Shown: positions 36,034 through 48,900, counted from the stretch's first letter. The stretch: 64,000 bases of DNA from JBKQVT01 sp963727245 (GCA_963727245.1 CAVSFO010000012.1:1-64000), one strand, 5' to 3'. Made by a program: numbers and translations. Notes: generated from the sequence alone by a model not told the origin.

Positions 36034-39000
36034 TCAGCGGGCAACCTTCCGCCGCCGCCAGGCGGCAATCGCCAGGCCGGCCGCACCTGCCAGCAGCAGC
36101 GCCAACGTCCCCGGCTCCGGAACCGCCGGACTTACCGCCGGACTCACGGCAGTCACGCTGCCCACCGATCCGGCAGCACTGCCATGGCCCGACTCCCCAG
36201 CCCGCTCAGCCCGCAGCCGCGCCAGCAACGAGTCCAGCACGCTCGCGGCGTGGACGACGCTGCTGCTGGTGCTGTCAGCAGCAGCCGTCACCGCAGGCTC
36301 GCTGTCGCCACCGGAATCCAGCAAGGCCCCGAACACCACCTCGCCACCACTCTCGATGTCCAGGCGGCCCGTGCTGCTGGTGGGCACGGACTCGGGCGTG
36401 GAGAAATCGACCGTGCCGCTGAGGATCGTCGTGCCGGCACTATAGTTGTTGTAGCCGGCCAGCACCAAGACCCCCGTGCCGCTCATGGTCAACGGCATCG
36501 GGGTGCCGCTGACAATGGCACTGAAGCCCGAGCCGGTGATCGTGGCATTGCCGAAGATCTCCGAAACGTTTTGCAGCGTGCCGCTGGTGGCAACCAGGCT
36601 GCCGCCGGAGCCCACCACAATCTGGCCGGCGGCGCTGCCGTAGCCGTTGCTGGCCAAGTCCAACAGACCGCCCTGCAGGACGAGCGTGCCCACGCTGCCG
36701 GCCCGCCCGTAGACGTTGCCGATGGTGATGCCGGCGAAGGTATCGACCGTCCCGCCGCTGATATTCAGCGTGCCGTTGCCGCCGCGGCTGCCGATGTCCA
36801 GCGTGGCGCCGTAGGTATCGGCGGCGACCGTGCAGAGGCCGCCCCTAACGTTCATCGTGCCCGTGCCGCCACTGACGCCGATCGCGGCGATGCCGCCGGA
36901 AATGCCGTTGGAACCGATGCTCAGGGCACCGTTGTAGAGGTTATAGGTTCCCGTGCCGCCGGCCGTACCGGCGGCGGTGGCGGGGACAAGGGCCCCGCCC
37001 ACGGAGAAGTAATTGCCCACCATGCCCACCGTGCCGCCGTACTGGTTGACAATGCCGGTCGCTCCGCCGACGCCGACTTGCAGGCCGGCGCCATAGCCAT
37101 TATTGGGATTACCCGGCAGGAGCACGCCGTCGCCGCTGATATTCAGCACGGCCGGGCGGCCGTTGCCGCCGCCGCCGGGGTCGCCGACGCTAATCACGCC
37201 ACCGTAGCCGTTGACCCCGCCGGCGTCGCCCTGGACGAGCGTGCCGCCGCTGAGGTTGACGGTCCCTGAGCCGACCAACAGCCCGTTGCCGCCCACGAAG
37301 AGCGTCTGGCCGTCCACCACGGAAACCAGGCCGGAGGAGACCAGCACGCCGGCGGTCTCCGTGCCGTTGAGTGACCCGCAGAGTGTGCCGCCGGCCACCA
37401 CCACGTTGTTGCTGAAGTTGGGAGCGAACATCGAGCCGCCCGGAACCAACATGACGACGGCGCTGCTGCCGTTGGGCGTGAGCGTGCAACCATTAGCCAA
37501 GGCATCGTCAAGCACGCCGGGGCCGCCGATCTCCAGGGTGCCGCTGTTGATGACGAAGCCGCCGCTGTAACTGCTGGACCCGGTGATCTCCAGCGAGCAG
37601 TTGTTGATGGTCGTCGGGCCGGTGTAGGTGTTGCTGCCGGCGAAGACCTGGAGGCCGGGACCCTCGGCAACCACGGCGATCTGGGCGGCGCCGTCCTGGA
37701 TCACGCCGCTGAAGGTCGAGGTGCCGGCCGGCGCCAGGGCGAGAGTCACCGGGCCGCCGTAGGCGTTGGCAGTGGTGGTAGTTACCGTGCCCCCGCTGAT
37801 ACCGGAATTGGCCAGCGAGTCGATCGTCTGGTTCAGGCCGTTCAGATCGAAGACTGCCCCGCTGGCGAGCTTCACCACACTGGTGTTGGCCAGCCCGCCG
37901 CCGGCCTGGACGATCTGGGTGCCATACAGCGACTCTATGTTCTGCGCACTGAGCGCGCTGTTGTAAATCTGGAGGTCGTCCATTTCGCCCACGAACTGGT
38001 TGCCGGTCCCATACTCGGCGAGCGTGAAGCGCGCCTGGGGTTGCATGAAATAGGCCGTACCGGTAAACGCGGTCGGGCTGCCGACGGGCTGTCCGTTCAC
38101 GTACAGTTGATATTCGCCGCCGCTCCCGCTGCTGGCCACCGTTTCGGTGATCATGTACCATTGGTTGACCTGGAAGGGATATGCGTAGGCCACTTGGTTG
38201 ACGATCCAGGGGCCATTGTTCCCAGGCCAGCCGCTAACGTACCCGGGGATCTCGACCCCGACGCCAAGGGTGCCATTATTGTTATTAAGGTACGCGTCGA
38301 AGCCGGAGGGGCCGATAGCATTGAAGCGGCCGCTCAACAGGAGCATGTTACTGTTGGCGCCCGGCAAAGTCGGCACGTTGATCCAGACCGAACTGGTCCA
38401 CGAGGTCAACGGCGAGTTGTTCGGACCGAGCAGAGCGCCGCCCATGACGTACTGGTTGCCGGTGAACTGGATCGCCTGGTTATACTTGCCGGCGACTAAA
38501 CTGGCCCCGCTGCCTACCACCGTCCCGGTGAGGCCGTTGCCGCTGCTGTCGGTCAGCGTGCTGCCGCTGGCCAGCGTCCCCGGGGTCCCGTCGAAGGTCC
38601 AGTGGAGCATCGTGGGAGCGCCTACCGGCGCACCGAGTTGCAACGTGCCGCCGCTGATCATGGTCGGGCCCGAATAGGCCATCGGCGTGCCGATGGTCAG
38701 CGTGCCCGGGCCGGCACTGGTAAGCGAGCCGGCACCGCTGACCACATTGTTCAGCGTGCCGCTAGCGGCCTGGTAGAAAGTCACGTTGCCGCCGCTGGCC
38801 ACGGTGACCGGTCCCAGGTTGGCCACCGTGCCCGCCAGCGTGCCGTTGTCGACCAGTGGGGGAACGGTGAAATTGTTCGTGGCCGCGGTGAGGGTCAGCG
38901 TGCTCGGGCCGTCCTTGACCAAGGCGCCGGTGATCGGGTCGGCAATGGTCGTCGGCGCGGTCACGTAGAGCGTCGGAGAACCGGTGAGGGTCACCGTGTT

Positions 39001-42000
39001 GGGCGTCGAGAGCCCCTGCGGGCCGAGGGTCAGGCCGCCCACGCCGGCGCTGCCAAGGGTCACGTTGCCGCTGATGTCCACGGCGTTGGCCAGGGTGTAG
39101 CCGGCGCCACCATCCTGCAAGGTGCCGCCGAAAATGTTCAGCGTGCCGATGCCTAAGGGCCCGGATGCCAGCGTGCCGCCGGCAGATCACGCTGCTGGCG
39201 CCGATCTGCAACACGCCGCTAGCAAGGTTGGTGCCGCCGCTATAGGTGTTGCCCGTCATGGCGACGGCCAGCGTGCCGCTGCCCTGCTTCGTGAGCGTTA
39301 CGCTGCCGGCGATGCTGCCATTGCCGGAGAAGTTGTAGGGCAGCGTGTTGTTGCTGACCACGAGGATGAACGGCGAAACCGTGCCGGCCAGGCTCACGCT
39401 GCCCGTGCTGGCGGCGTCGGTGAAGATGATCGGGTCACCGTTGCTGAAGGTCGTCGCACTGAGGCTCAAGCTCCAGTTCGAACGTCGTGGCGTCCCAGGA
39501 CGAGCTGTGGCTGCCGGTCCAGGCCTTCGTCCCGCCGTAGAGGTCCACATCGATCTGGTCCTTGCTGGCGTTGTTGAAGAAAACGCCGGAAAACCCTGCG
39601 GGCAGGTTGTTGGCCAACAGGGCGATTGCATTGCCCACCAGGCTGCCGTAACTCATGACCTCATACGTGCCGCTCGTCAGGCCGCCGGAGTTCTGGATGT
39701 TGACAAAGGCGTTGCCGACCGTCAGGACGCCGCTGACCGCCAACAGGTCGCTCGTGGTGCCGAGGTCCAGGTCAATCTGGGCGTTGGTGTTGAGGGTCAG
39801 GCCGCCAAGGGTCAAGGTGCCGACGCCGCCGAAGTTGCCGGAGGTATTGTCGCCCGGGGCGATGTGCGCCCCGGCGTTGACCGTGACCGTGTTGGCCACG
39901 GTGCCGGCGCCTGCCAAGGTGCCCAGCGCCACGGCGGTGGCGCCGCTGTAGGTGTTGGCGCCGTCGAGTTGGAGCACGCCCGTGCCGGTCTTGGTCAGGG
40001 TGCCGGGCGTAGCTCCCGCGTTGGCGATAGCGCCTGCGTAGATCAGGGTCCCGCTGGGCACGCTGATGGTGGCGGCCCCGACGCTGACGGGCCGCGAGGA
40101 ATTGAGCGTGAAGCTGGGGCTTGCCTGGAAGGTGCCGCCGGAGAGCGTCAAGGCGCCGGCGGTGGCGCCCAGGTTATAATCGTTGCTCACGGAGAGCACG
40201 CCGCCTTGGACGGTGGTGCCGCCGCTGTAGGTATTGCTGCCGGCGAGGACCTGGGTCCCGCTGCCGCTCATCACCAGGGCGACCGTGCCGTGGCCATTCT
40301 GGATGACGCCGCCGAAGGTCGTCGAGCCGCCGGGGGGCGCCAGGGTGAGGGTGGTCAGGCCGGCAACGCTGCTGGTCACTGTGCCGCTGCTGCCGTTGAG
40401 ATTGGACAGCGACCCAACGGTTTGCGGCACGCCGTCGAGGTCAAAAACCGCGCCGCTGGCGACCTGCACGGAAGTGCTGCTCGATAGACCCCCGCCAACG
40501 ATGGTGCCGCTGCTGACGCTCGTCGGACCGCTATAGGTGTTGCCGATGCTGCTCAGCCGTAGCACGCCGAGCGACATTTGAGTCACGCCCCCGGTACCGC
40601 TGATGGCGGACGCGAAGGTCGTGCTGCCGGAGAGATTGAAGTCCAGGACGCCGTTGTCGGCGATGAGGCTGCTGCTGTTGATCGAGCCGGTGGTGCCGCC
40701 GCTTCCCAACTGCAGCGTGCCGCCGCTGTTGATGGTCGTCGCGCCGGTGTAGGTGTTGCTGCCGGTGAGGGTCAAGTCGGAGGTGCCCGCGAGGGTCAAG
40801 CTGCCGCCGCCACTGAGTATCCCGGAATACGTCGCGGGGGAACTGTTGCCGCTGACGGTCAAGGCCAGCGGCGATCCGCCGGTGGTGGCCAGCGCCACAT
40901 TGACGCTGCCTCCCAGGCCGCCGATGGTCATGGAGCTAACGCCGAAGGTGAGGCTGCCGCCGCTGAGGGTCAAAGCGCTGTCTTGTGCGGCCTTGGTGTT
41001 GTTAAGTTCCAACGTGCCGCCGCTGAGGGCCGTCGTGCCGCTGTAGGTGTTGGCGCTGTTGAGGATCAGGGTGCCGGCGTTTTGAATCAGGCTGCCGCTG
41101 CCGCTGATGCCGTTGGTCGGCCCGAAGGAAGTGGTTCCCGAATTATCAAAGGACAGGAGGCCGTTGTCGGTGACGCCGCTGGTGCTGCCGATCGAGCCGG
41201 TGGCGCCGCCGCTTCCCAACTGCAACGTGCCGGCGGCGATCGTGGTCAGGCCGCTATAGGTGTTGCTGCCGGTGAGGATCTCCGTGCCGGCGCCGTCGAG
41301 AGTCAAGGAGGTCTGACCGGTGCTGCTCTGGATCACGCCGCTGAAGGTCGTGGAGCCCCCGGCCGGCACGAGGGTGAGGGTAGTCGCGCCGCCGCGGTTG
41401 ATGACCGTGCCCCCGCCGGACAGCGAGAGGATGGTCTGCGCGAGGCCGGCCAGGTCGAGGCTCGCGCCGCTGGCAACCGTCAGCGGAGAAGCGGCCGACA
41501 AGCTGCCGGGCAGCCCGCTGCCCACCGTGCCGCCCGCCAGCGTGCCGCCGCTGACCGTGGTCGGTCCGCTATAGCTCTCGGCGCCGGCGAGGACCACGTT
41601 GCCCGGCCCGCTGACATTGAGACTCGCGACGCCCGTGATCGTCGGGGTGAACGTGAGCGTGCCGCCGCCCCCGCCCAGGTTATAGGTGGTGCCGGCGGGC
41701 GTGAGGGTGCCGTTGAACGTGACGCTGCCGCTGGCCCCCAGGCTCAAGCTGGGGTAACCGGCCATGCTGATCAACTCGGAGTCGTTGGCAAGCAGCGCCA
41801 ACGCCCCCGCGGAAGCGGGCGCGATCTTGTGGCTGCCGAGCCAACCGTCCACGGTGCTGTAGGTCCCGGTCGAGGCCAGAACCAGCGCGCCTCCATTGTT
41901 GATGGTGATGGTCCCGCTGCTGGGAACGGCGCTATTTCCGCTGAATTGAAGGTCGCCGGCCTTCACCGTGGCGCCGCCGCTGTAGGCGTTGGCGCCGGTG

Positions 42001-43379
42001 AGGATCAGGCCGCCGGCGCCCATCTGAACCAGGCTGCCGCTCCCGGTGACGGCCTGCGAGAAGGTCGCGTTGCTGGAAAAATCAAAGGCCAGGACGCTGT
42101 TGTCGCTGATGCTGCTGGTGCTGCCGATCGATCCGGCCGTGCCGCCGCTTCCCAACTGCAGAGTGCCGGCGCTGACGGTCGTCGCGCCGGTGTAGGTGTT
42201 GGCGCCGGTGAGGATCTGGGTGCCGGTGCCCGCCTGGGTCAGGCCGCCGCCGCCGCTGAGAACCCCGGAATAGGTGGCGATGGAATTATTGCCGTCGACG
42301 GAGAGGGTCACCGGCGACGGCGACGTCCCCGTGGTGGCGAGGTTCACCATGCCGCCGCCTGCCAGGCCGCCGATCGTCAGGGCGGTAACGCCGAAGGCCA
42401 GGCCGTTGTTGGTGTTGACGTACACGGTGCTGCCCGAGTCGTTGTTGTTCAGTTGCAACGTGCCGGCGGTGACGGTCGTCGTGCCGGTGTAGGTGTTGTT
42501 GGCCGTGAAAATCAGGTCGCCATCCTTTTGAATCAGGCCGCCGCTGCCGCTGATGGCGGACGTGAAGGTCTTGTTGCCCGAACTATAAAAGATCAGGACG
42601 CCGTTGTCGGTGACGTTGCCGCCGCCGGTGATCGCGCCTGCTGCGAGCCCTTGCCCCAACTGCAGGGTGCCGGCGCTGATGGTCGTCGTGCCGGTGTAGG
42701 TGTCGTTGCCGGTGAGGATCAACGTGTTGCTGGTGGTATTGGTGCCCGCCTGAACCAGGCTGCCCGTGCCGGTGATGGGGACTGCGATGGTGAAGCTGCC
42801 CGAGTGATTGATGGCCAGGACGCCGCTGTCGCTGATGCTGCTGCTGCCGACCGATCCCGTCGTGCCGCCAATTCCCAACTGCAGGGTGCCGCCGCTGATG
42901 GTCGTCGCGCCGGTGTAGCCGTTGTTGCCGGTGAGGATCAGGGTGGCGGCGCCGGCCGAGGTGACCGCGCCGCTGCTGATGTCCGAGGCGATGGTGGCGT
43001 TGTAGTTGGCTGTGATGGTGCTGTTGCTTTGCAGGCCCAGCGAGCCGCCGGTGAGGGTGTAACCGCTGCCGGCGAAGGTGATGTTGTCGACCACCACCGA
43101 GCCGCTGACGGTAATGGTGGAACCGCCGGCGGGGGAGTTGGCATAGAAATCGACGCTGTTGGTGGCGGAGTTCGTCCAGGATGAATTCGAGGAACCACCG
43201 GCTGTGGAGGTGTTCCAATCGGCGCTCGAAGTCGACCAGGTGCCGCTGCCCCCGTAAATGCCGCCGGTGCTGGTGGTCCAATAATACGTCGTCGCCTGCG
43301 CCGTCGGCGCCGACAAGAGCAGTCCCAAACCCACAGTAATGACAGCGACGCCGACCGAAAAACCCCTCTTCGTGGTCAT
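36034..43379 (-). CDS. PEP-CTERM autotransporter-type beta-strand repeat protein, frameshifted
   Basis: About 2447 residues across two shifts. It starts at 43379 with a signal peptide (FSVGVAVITVGLGLLLSAP, cut near AQA-TTYYW). The body is dozens of autotransporter-associated beta-strand repeats (ANTYTGATTVSAGTLQLGSG type, about 30-45 residues each), rich in Gly, Thr and Ser. About residues 1575-1800 include a LamG/concanavalin-like domain (LHWTFDGTPGTL to GEMDDLQIYNSALSAQNI). The end is a PEP-CTERM sorting tail: VPEPGTLALLLAGAAGLAIA then WRRRKVAR, recognised by exosortase. Extra bases near 39470 and 39182 break the frame; removing each gives smooth joins (ELELSLSATTFSNG; VICGGTLASGPLG). It is a surface or matrix protein; no translocator barrel is present, so export is by signal peptide. 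Confidence 0.88.
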
Positions 43380-44168
43380 AAAACCCCTTCCCTTTACAAG
43401 CGAATCTCAGAGTTGACTCATTCTTGACGGCCAGCGGGCCGGCAAACCCGAGCCTAGCTCCGCGGTGTCCGAAATAGATATTCGGAGATTACCGTTCACG
43501 CCGGCCGCAGCGAATAAACAAGATGCAACAGCTAACGCACCATCTCCTAATATAAGCAAATTCAACCGGATCTAGCCTGTTGAGCGTCGGAAAAAATGGC
43601 ATCAAAGGCCGGATGGCTGCTTTCCAAAGGCGGCTGAAGTCCGTTGGAACCGGGCGGGCTGCGGCAGTGGCGTGTCCGGGGCAGCGACCATGACCGCATT
43701 TTAGTCACCCCCCCGCAACTGGTAATTTAGCCACCAGTGCGTATCCGGTCCCAGCATTTATGCCAGAAACACTTTATGTCTGCGTCGTGGGGCGCCTATT
43801 GGGCCCAGGACCATGACCATCATTAGCTTAGAAACACCCAGGTCTGCACCGTGATTGCGGGACGAAAGGGCCGCGGCGGGACTGACACAAAACAATAAAT
43901 CGTTAATGCAAAGTTGTTAGATTTTTTCGGCGGTCCGGCGGCGACGGCGGCCCTGTTTCTGGGTCTTTTACTCCAGGATTTTTGGCAAGCCGGCTCGCGA
44001 CGACATGCCGGGCGACGATGACCACCCCGAGTGGCCGGACCTCCAGCCAACTCAAGCCAGAAGAGGCGGAATGGGGACGGTCCCATTTTCGCGGCGAGGA
44101 CGCCTGTTTTGCGGCGCAACGCTCCCCGCGCCGCGAAAAACCGGGTCAGTCCCCTGTGAACGCTTGCG
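43380..44168. other. Long intergenic region upstream of the PEP-CTERM gene
   Basis: No gene is recognised. It is less GC-rich than the surroundings and holds the upstream region of the PEP-CTERM gene (ribosome site AAGGGG just before 43379 on the minus strand). At about 44070-44155 there is GGGGACGGTCCCATTTTCG, later GTCAGTCCCC, a diverged member of the GGGGACAGTCCC repeats seen at 52076 and 61097. Confidence 0.4.
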
Positions 44169-44269
44169 GGCAGGAGGTGTGTGACAATTTCGACTGGCGC
44201 GATCTGCGGGGTTTGGGTAAACTACTTGCATGAAGCGTTTCAATCAGAAACCCGAGCAAGGAGCACGGC

Positions 44270-44536
44270 ATGAAACCGACACCACAAGTCGCGCCAGAAA
44301 AGTTCGTCGAGAGCATGAAGGACGAGATCGAGCAGTATGCCAAAGATGTGATGGAGGCCGTCAACAACGCCCCGGACGGCGCGTGGATCGCTGGCAGCGA
44401 AGAACGCGTTCGCGATCTTTCCGCGGAGCTGCGCCGCAGGGTTTTTGAGCGAGCCCTGCAGCAGCGGGTCGATGCGGCGGAAGCCGCTTTTCCCCCCTCC
44501 GCACCATCCGACGACGGGCAAGCGACTGGCGAATAA
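44270..44536 (+). CDS. ISKra4-like element ORF A
   Basis: An 88-residue protein (starts MKPTPQVAPEKFVESM), helical and charged, preceded by AAGGAG. It matches the expected N-terminal region of ISKra4 transposases, which in many relatives is continuous with the catalytic part. Here it ends in a different frame from ORF B. The overlap contains TTTTCCCCCC at 44488-44497, where a +1 slip would fuse both. The same organisation exists in copy 1. Confidence 0.75.
   Translation: MKPTPQVAPEKFVESMKDEIEQYAKDVMEAVNNAPDGAWIAGSEERVRDLSAELRRRVFERALQQRVDAAEAAFPPSAPSDDGQATGE
44488..44497 (+). other. Candidate slippery site between IS ORFs
   Basis: The run TTTT-CCCCCC lies in the overlap of ORF A and ORF B. 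ORF A reads TTT-CCC-CCC; skipping one C puts the ribosome into the ORF B frame. It is identical at 9200-9209 in copy 1. Transcript slippage on the homopolymers would give the same product. Confidence 0.4.
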
Positions 44537-45707
44537 AGGTCGCCAGTCGCACCGAGTTCTCACCGTCAACGGCGAGGTCAAAATCGTGCGACGCTGGTGG
44601 CATGGTCCCCAGGTCGGCAGTATCGCGCTGGCGGATGAGATTCTCGATCGCAGCGGGACAACGATCACGCCCGGCGTCATCGAGATGGCTTGCCGAGTCA
44701 ACTTGTCGGCGACGAGTTTCGTGAGGGCGGCAGTGGCCCTGGATCGCACGGCGCAAGTGAAACTCAGCGGCGAGCGTTTGCGGCAAGTGGTGGAAGCGGC
44801 CGGGCGTGGCGTGTTGCACGCCCAGCAAGACGACGCCATCGCCGTGACGTGGCACGCGCACGATTGCGTCGTGCCGGACAGCGGAAAAGGCGAGAAAACC
44901 CGCGTTTACACGGGCTGCGACGGCGTGATGGTGCCGATCATCACCGACGCCGAGAAGATCAAACGCCGCGACAAAGTCAAAGCCAAGCGTCGTCGTCGCG
45001 GCAAGAAGTGCCAGCCCTTGCCGCCGCGCCGGCGAGGCTCGGACTTGTCCTGGAAGGAGTTCAAAGTCGCTTTCTTTTACAGTGAGGACGCGAAGCGTCA
45101 GCATGTGGCCTTCACGCATGGCAATCACGTTGCGGCAGGAAGGCTGTTGCGTCGTGAAGCGGACAGGCTGCGTTTTCAGCAGGCCGACGAGCGCGTGGGC
45201 CTGGTGGACGGGGCCACGTGGATTCGCGAGCAGATGCGGTTGCACTTTGCCGAGCTGGATGCCTTGGGCTTGGACTTCTATCACTTGAGCGAAAACGTTC
45301 ATCGCGCGCGTCGCAAAGTGTTTGGCGAGGAGTCGCCCGCAGGCAAAGCGTGGGCGGACGAACTGATGCACGTGTTCAAGCACGAAGGCTGCTCGGCGGC
45401 CTGGGAGCGACTCCTCCCGTGGCGGACGGCGTTGCGGGGCAAGGTGAAGCGCGAGGCGGCGGACCGATTGTTCCACTTCATCTCAGCGCGTCGGGAGATG
45501 ATCCGCTACCCGGAGTTCCGGGAGCGTGGTTGGCAGATTGGCAGCGGTCCGACCGAATCGCAATGCAAACTATGCACAAAACGGCTCAAAGGTTACGGCC
45601 GCCGCTGGGACCGGCCCAACGCCACGGCCGTCGCGGCCCTCGATACGCTGGACCGAAACGGCCAATGGTGTCAAGTCTGGCCAAACGCCCACCCCGCCAC
45701 AACTTAA
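44493..45707 (+). CDS. ISKra4-like transposase catalytic part (ORF B)
   Basis: About 404 residues after the slip (the frame is open from about 44445). DDE-type transposase of the ISKra4 kind: first Asp in TGCDGVMVPII, second Asp in VDGATWIREQM followed by FYHLSENVHRARR, and Glu in IGSGPTESQCK. Neighbouring blocks are VNGEVKIVRRWWHG and LKGYGRRWDRP. It is uninterrupted, so this is the likely active copy and could act on both elements. No good start codon with ribosome site exists for this frame alone (only a TTG at 44445), which supports expression as a fusion with ORF A. Confidence 0.88.
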   Translation, partial: PPPHHPTTGKRLANKGRQSHRVLTVNGEVKIVRRWWHGPQVGSIALADEILDRSGTTITPGVIEMACRVNLSATSFVRAAVALDRTAQVKLSGERLRQVVEAAGRGVLHAQQDDAIAVTWHAHDCVVPDSGKGEKTRVYTGCDGVMVPIITDAEKIKRRDKVKAKRRRRGKKCQPLPPRRRGSDLSWKEFKVAFFYSEDAKRQHVAFTHGNHVAAGRLLRREADRLRFQQADERVGLVDGATWIREQMRLHFAELDALGLDFYHLSENVHRARRKVFGEESPAGKAWADELMHVFKHEGCSAAWERLLPWRTALRGKVKREAADRLFHFISARREMIRYPEFRERGWQIGSGPTESQCKLCTKRLKGYGRRWDRPNATAVAALDTLDRNGQWCQVWPNAHPATT

Positions 45708-45914
45708 GGCCGCCCAGAACGCTGGTCACACCCGGCAGGAGCAGTTGCTCGACAATGTACCCCCAAAGATGTAGACTGCCAAGCATGAGAGGCCGATTTC
45801 CGCGCGCGACCTGATCGACCTCGAACCCGCCGTTGCCGGCTTACCAGTCCGCGGCTAAGTTTCCACCTCCGCCGGGACGACCGATACTCACACCCGATGC
45901 GAAAGGAGCCAGCG

Positions 45915-48900
45915 ATGGGCCGTTCGTCTGCCATTCTGTTTTTGGCCGCGATGCTGTTCTGGCCGGTCTCGGCGACGGCCGCCGACGCCCAAGGAGTGAA
46001 AAAGTATTTCGCCCATCCGGTCGTCGAGGATCGCGACGGGGTCATCGCACCCTGGTATCGGGGCCAGAACGGTCAGTGCGACTTTCGCGTCCGCATCGCG
46101 GCCGAGACGATGAAGCGATATCCTTGGGCCGACAAGGACGTGGCGGTCATGGCGGCGCCGCATTTCGTCTTCAACTCGGCTTGGCGCATCCAGCCCGACG
46201 GCGCCATCACCATCGCCCCCCTTGGCAACACCGAGGCCGAGGTCTGGTTGAACGCCGACGTCGGTCAACGGTCGGTGAGCACGCTGCAGGGACTGACCGC
46301 GTATTACCGCTACACGGGCGATCCGGCGGCCATCGGGTTGATCGCCTTGACCGCCGACCACCTGTTGGATTACTGCCAGACCCCGGCCGATCACGCCTGG
46401 CCCAACTTCATCATCAGTGCCCCGACGAAAGGGAAGACCTATGGCCGGGCCGACCCGCACGGCCTCATCCAGTTGGACCTCTGCGGGCAACTCGGCTCGG
46501 CCGTGCTGGCCGGCTACAAGCTGACCGGCAACCCACGCTACCTGGCGGCCGTCAGGCACTGGGCCGATCTGCTGGCCGAGCACTGCGATCTGCGCCCGGC
46601 GTGGCGCCCTGGAACCGCTACGCCAACCCCAAGGATTGCCGATGGGACACGCAGGAGACGGCCGGGATGTCGCTCACGCTGCAATTCCTCAACGACATGA
46701 TTCGATCGGGCTACCGCGGCCAGGGCGACGCGCTGGTCAAGGCCCGCGATGCCGGGGAAAAATACTTCCGCGACGTTTTGCTGCCGGCGTGGAGCCGCGA
46801 CCCGACGTTCGGCCATCACTTCTGGGACTGGGACAACCCCATCGACACCTGCGCGGTGCCGAGCTACACGGCCCAATACCTGATGGACCGCCGCGAGGCC
46901 TTCCCGCAGTGGAAAAGCGACATCCGCAATTTCATGTCGCTGTTCCTCTGCCGCTCGAGCGTCGATCCGGGTTCGGCGGGCGACGTGTACTCCGGCGCCT
47001 GGGCCTTTCCCGAGGCGAGCAACTGCTGCGGCAAGTCGCTGCAATATCCGACGCTGCACATGGGAGCCACTTGGGCCCGCTATGCGGCGCTGGCCGATAG
47101 CGCCTGGGCACGAGAGATCGCCCGGCGGGAGAGCATCCTGACCACTTATGACGCCCGCGAGACCGGCGTGGTGGAAGACCGCATCGACGGCGGCGTCATG
47201 GTGATCGGCCCCGGCGTCAGCATCATGGACTCGATGTTCAACCTGGCCCATCCCTGGCCGTTTCGGGCCGCCCTGGAAATGCTCGCCTGGCAGCCGGAAA
47301 CGCTCGGCCCGGCCCGCGAGAACCACATCATGCGCAGCAGCTCGGTCCCGAGCGCGGTTCGCTACGGCAGGGGCCGGATCACCTACACCACCTTCGATGC
47401 CCTGTCGCCCTGCGAGGACGTGCTGCGGCTGGCATTTTCCCCCACCTCGGTCTCGGCCGACGGCAAGCCCTTGCCGCGAGTGCCGGAGTTGTCGCAGAAC
47501 GGCTTCACGCTCAAACCGCTGAGCAATGGTGATTTCATCGTTACGATCCGTCACGACGGCTGCCGCGACATCGTGGTCGAGGGCGACGATCCGCAAGAGA
47601 TGGTGCCGCACGATCGGCTCCGGTATGAAGGATCGTGGGCGACCGAGGACTGCGCCGGCGCCTCGGCGGGCAAGCTCCACGTCGCTTCGCTCGCCGGTGC
47701 CCGGGCGCGGCTGGATTTCACCGGCAACCAGGTTCGCATCATCGGCCGGGCCGACGCAAGCGGCGGCAAGGCCGACGTGTGCCTCGACGGCGTGAAGCAA
47801 CTTTGCGGCATCGACTTCTGGTGCCCCCAGGCCCGCGATCAGCAGGTCCTCTGCTACAAGAACGGCCTGGCGCAGGGGAAGCACCGCCTGGAAATCGTGG
47901 CCCTGGGGACGAGGAATCCGGTCTCGACCGGCACGCGGATCTACCTGGACGCCATCCAGTTTTCTGCCGCGACGGGGACAAGCGGCTTCGGCGAGGGGAG
48001 CGGCCCGACGGCGACGCAGCGGGTGATCTTCGGCTATGTGGGCCGCCAGGACTACGTCGATTCCACCGGCTGCGCCTGGCGGCCGGCGACCGAGTTCATC
48101 ATGCGATTGGGTACCTTTGCCGACCTGGTGCCGGCGTCCTTCTGGACGGAGCCGCAGTTGGACAAGGTGGGCGGCACGTCCGACCCCGAGCTTTACCGCT
48201 ACGGCGTCTACGGCCGCGACTTCACCGCCTACTTTACCGTTGCGCCCGAGCGGGCGTATCACGTGCGGCTGAAGTTTTGCCAGGCGCGAAAGCCGGCCCA
48301 GCCCGGCGGCTACGCGACCAACGTCGAGATTGGCGGCAAACCGGTGGCCGTCGACATGGACATCGCCGCCACGGCCGGCGGGCTGGGCAAGGCGGTCGAC
48401 CTGGTCTACAACGACGTCCGGCCGCAACATGGCGTGATCGCCATTCGCTTCCAGGGCACCGTTTCGACCGTCGCCATGATCCAGGCGATCGAAGTCGGAC
48501 TCGGCCCCAGCGCCGCGGGGGACCAGCCGGTGGCCTTCCCGTTTCCGCCGGACATCAACCGTTTGCGCAATCCGGGCTTTGAAGATCCGATGCCCGGCAT
48601 GGGCAGCAACGGCGGACGCGGCTGGGGCGGCACGGCGAGCATGCCTTGGAGGTATCGTTTCCCGGGCCCCGGTCAAGGCTACATCTGCCCCGAGTCGGAG
48701 TTCTCGGTCCATCCGGAAGCCGGTCTGCCGAAGATCCATAGCGGCAAGGACGCCTTGCGCACCCATGCCCTGGAGAAAGACGCCCACACCCAGGTCTACC
48801 AGGACGTTTCCGTCTTGGCGCAGACGCCCTATCGGGCCTCGGTCTGGGTGCAGCCGGTCGATCTACACGGCAAGGGATTCGGCGCGCACGCCGGCGATTC

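Larger units (their letters stand above)
44177..45733 (+). mobile_element. ISKra4-like insertion sequence, copy 2 (intact)
   Basis: A 1557-bp element with the same ends as copy 1 (GTGTGTGAC and, reversed, GGGTGTGAC). It is flanked by a perfect 8-bp direct duplication GGCAGGAG at 44169-44176 and 45734-45741. The near identity to copy 1 over the full length shows recent movement. It has inserted between the PEP-CTERM gene and a glycan-protein gene. Confidence 0.95.

Noticed and set aside
40578..43184. Open 868-codon frame on the plus strand opposite the PEP-CTERM gene
   Set aside because: It is the complement of the repetitive beta-strand gene: low-complexity, no leader, no domain. The minus-strand protein has a signal peptide, family repeats and a sorting tail.
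43640..43760. Possible IS remnant in the gap upstream of the PEP-CTERM gene
   Set aside because: Runs such as TTAGTCACCCCCCCGCAACTG look like degraded element ends, but no partner end or transposase fragment could be identified.
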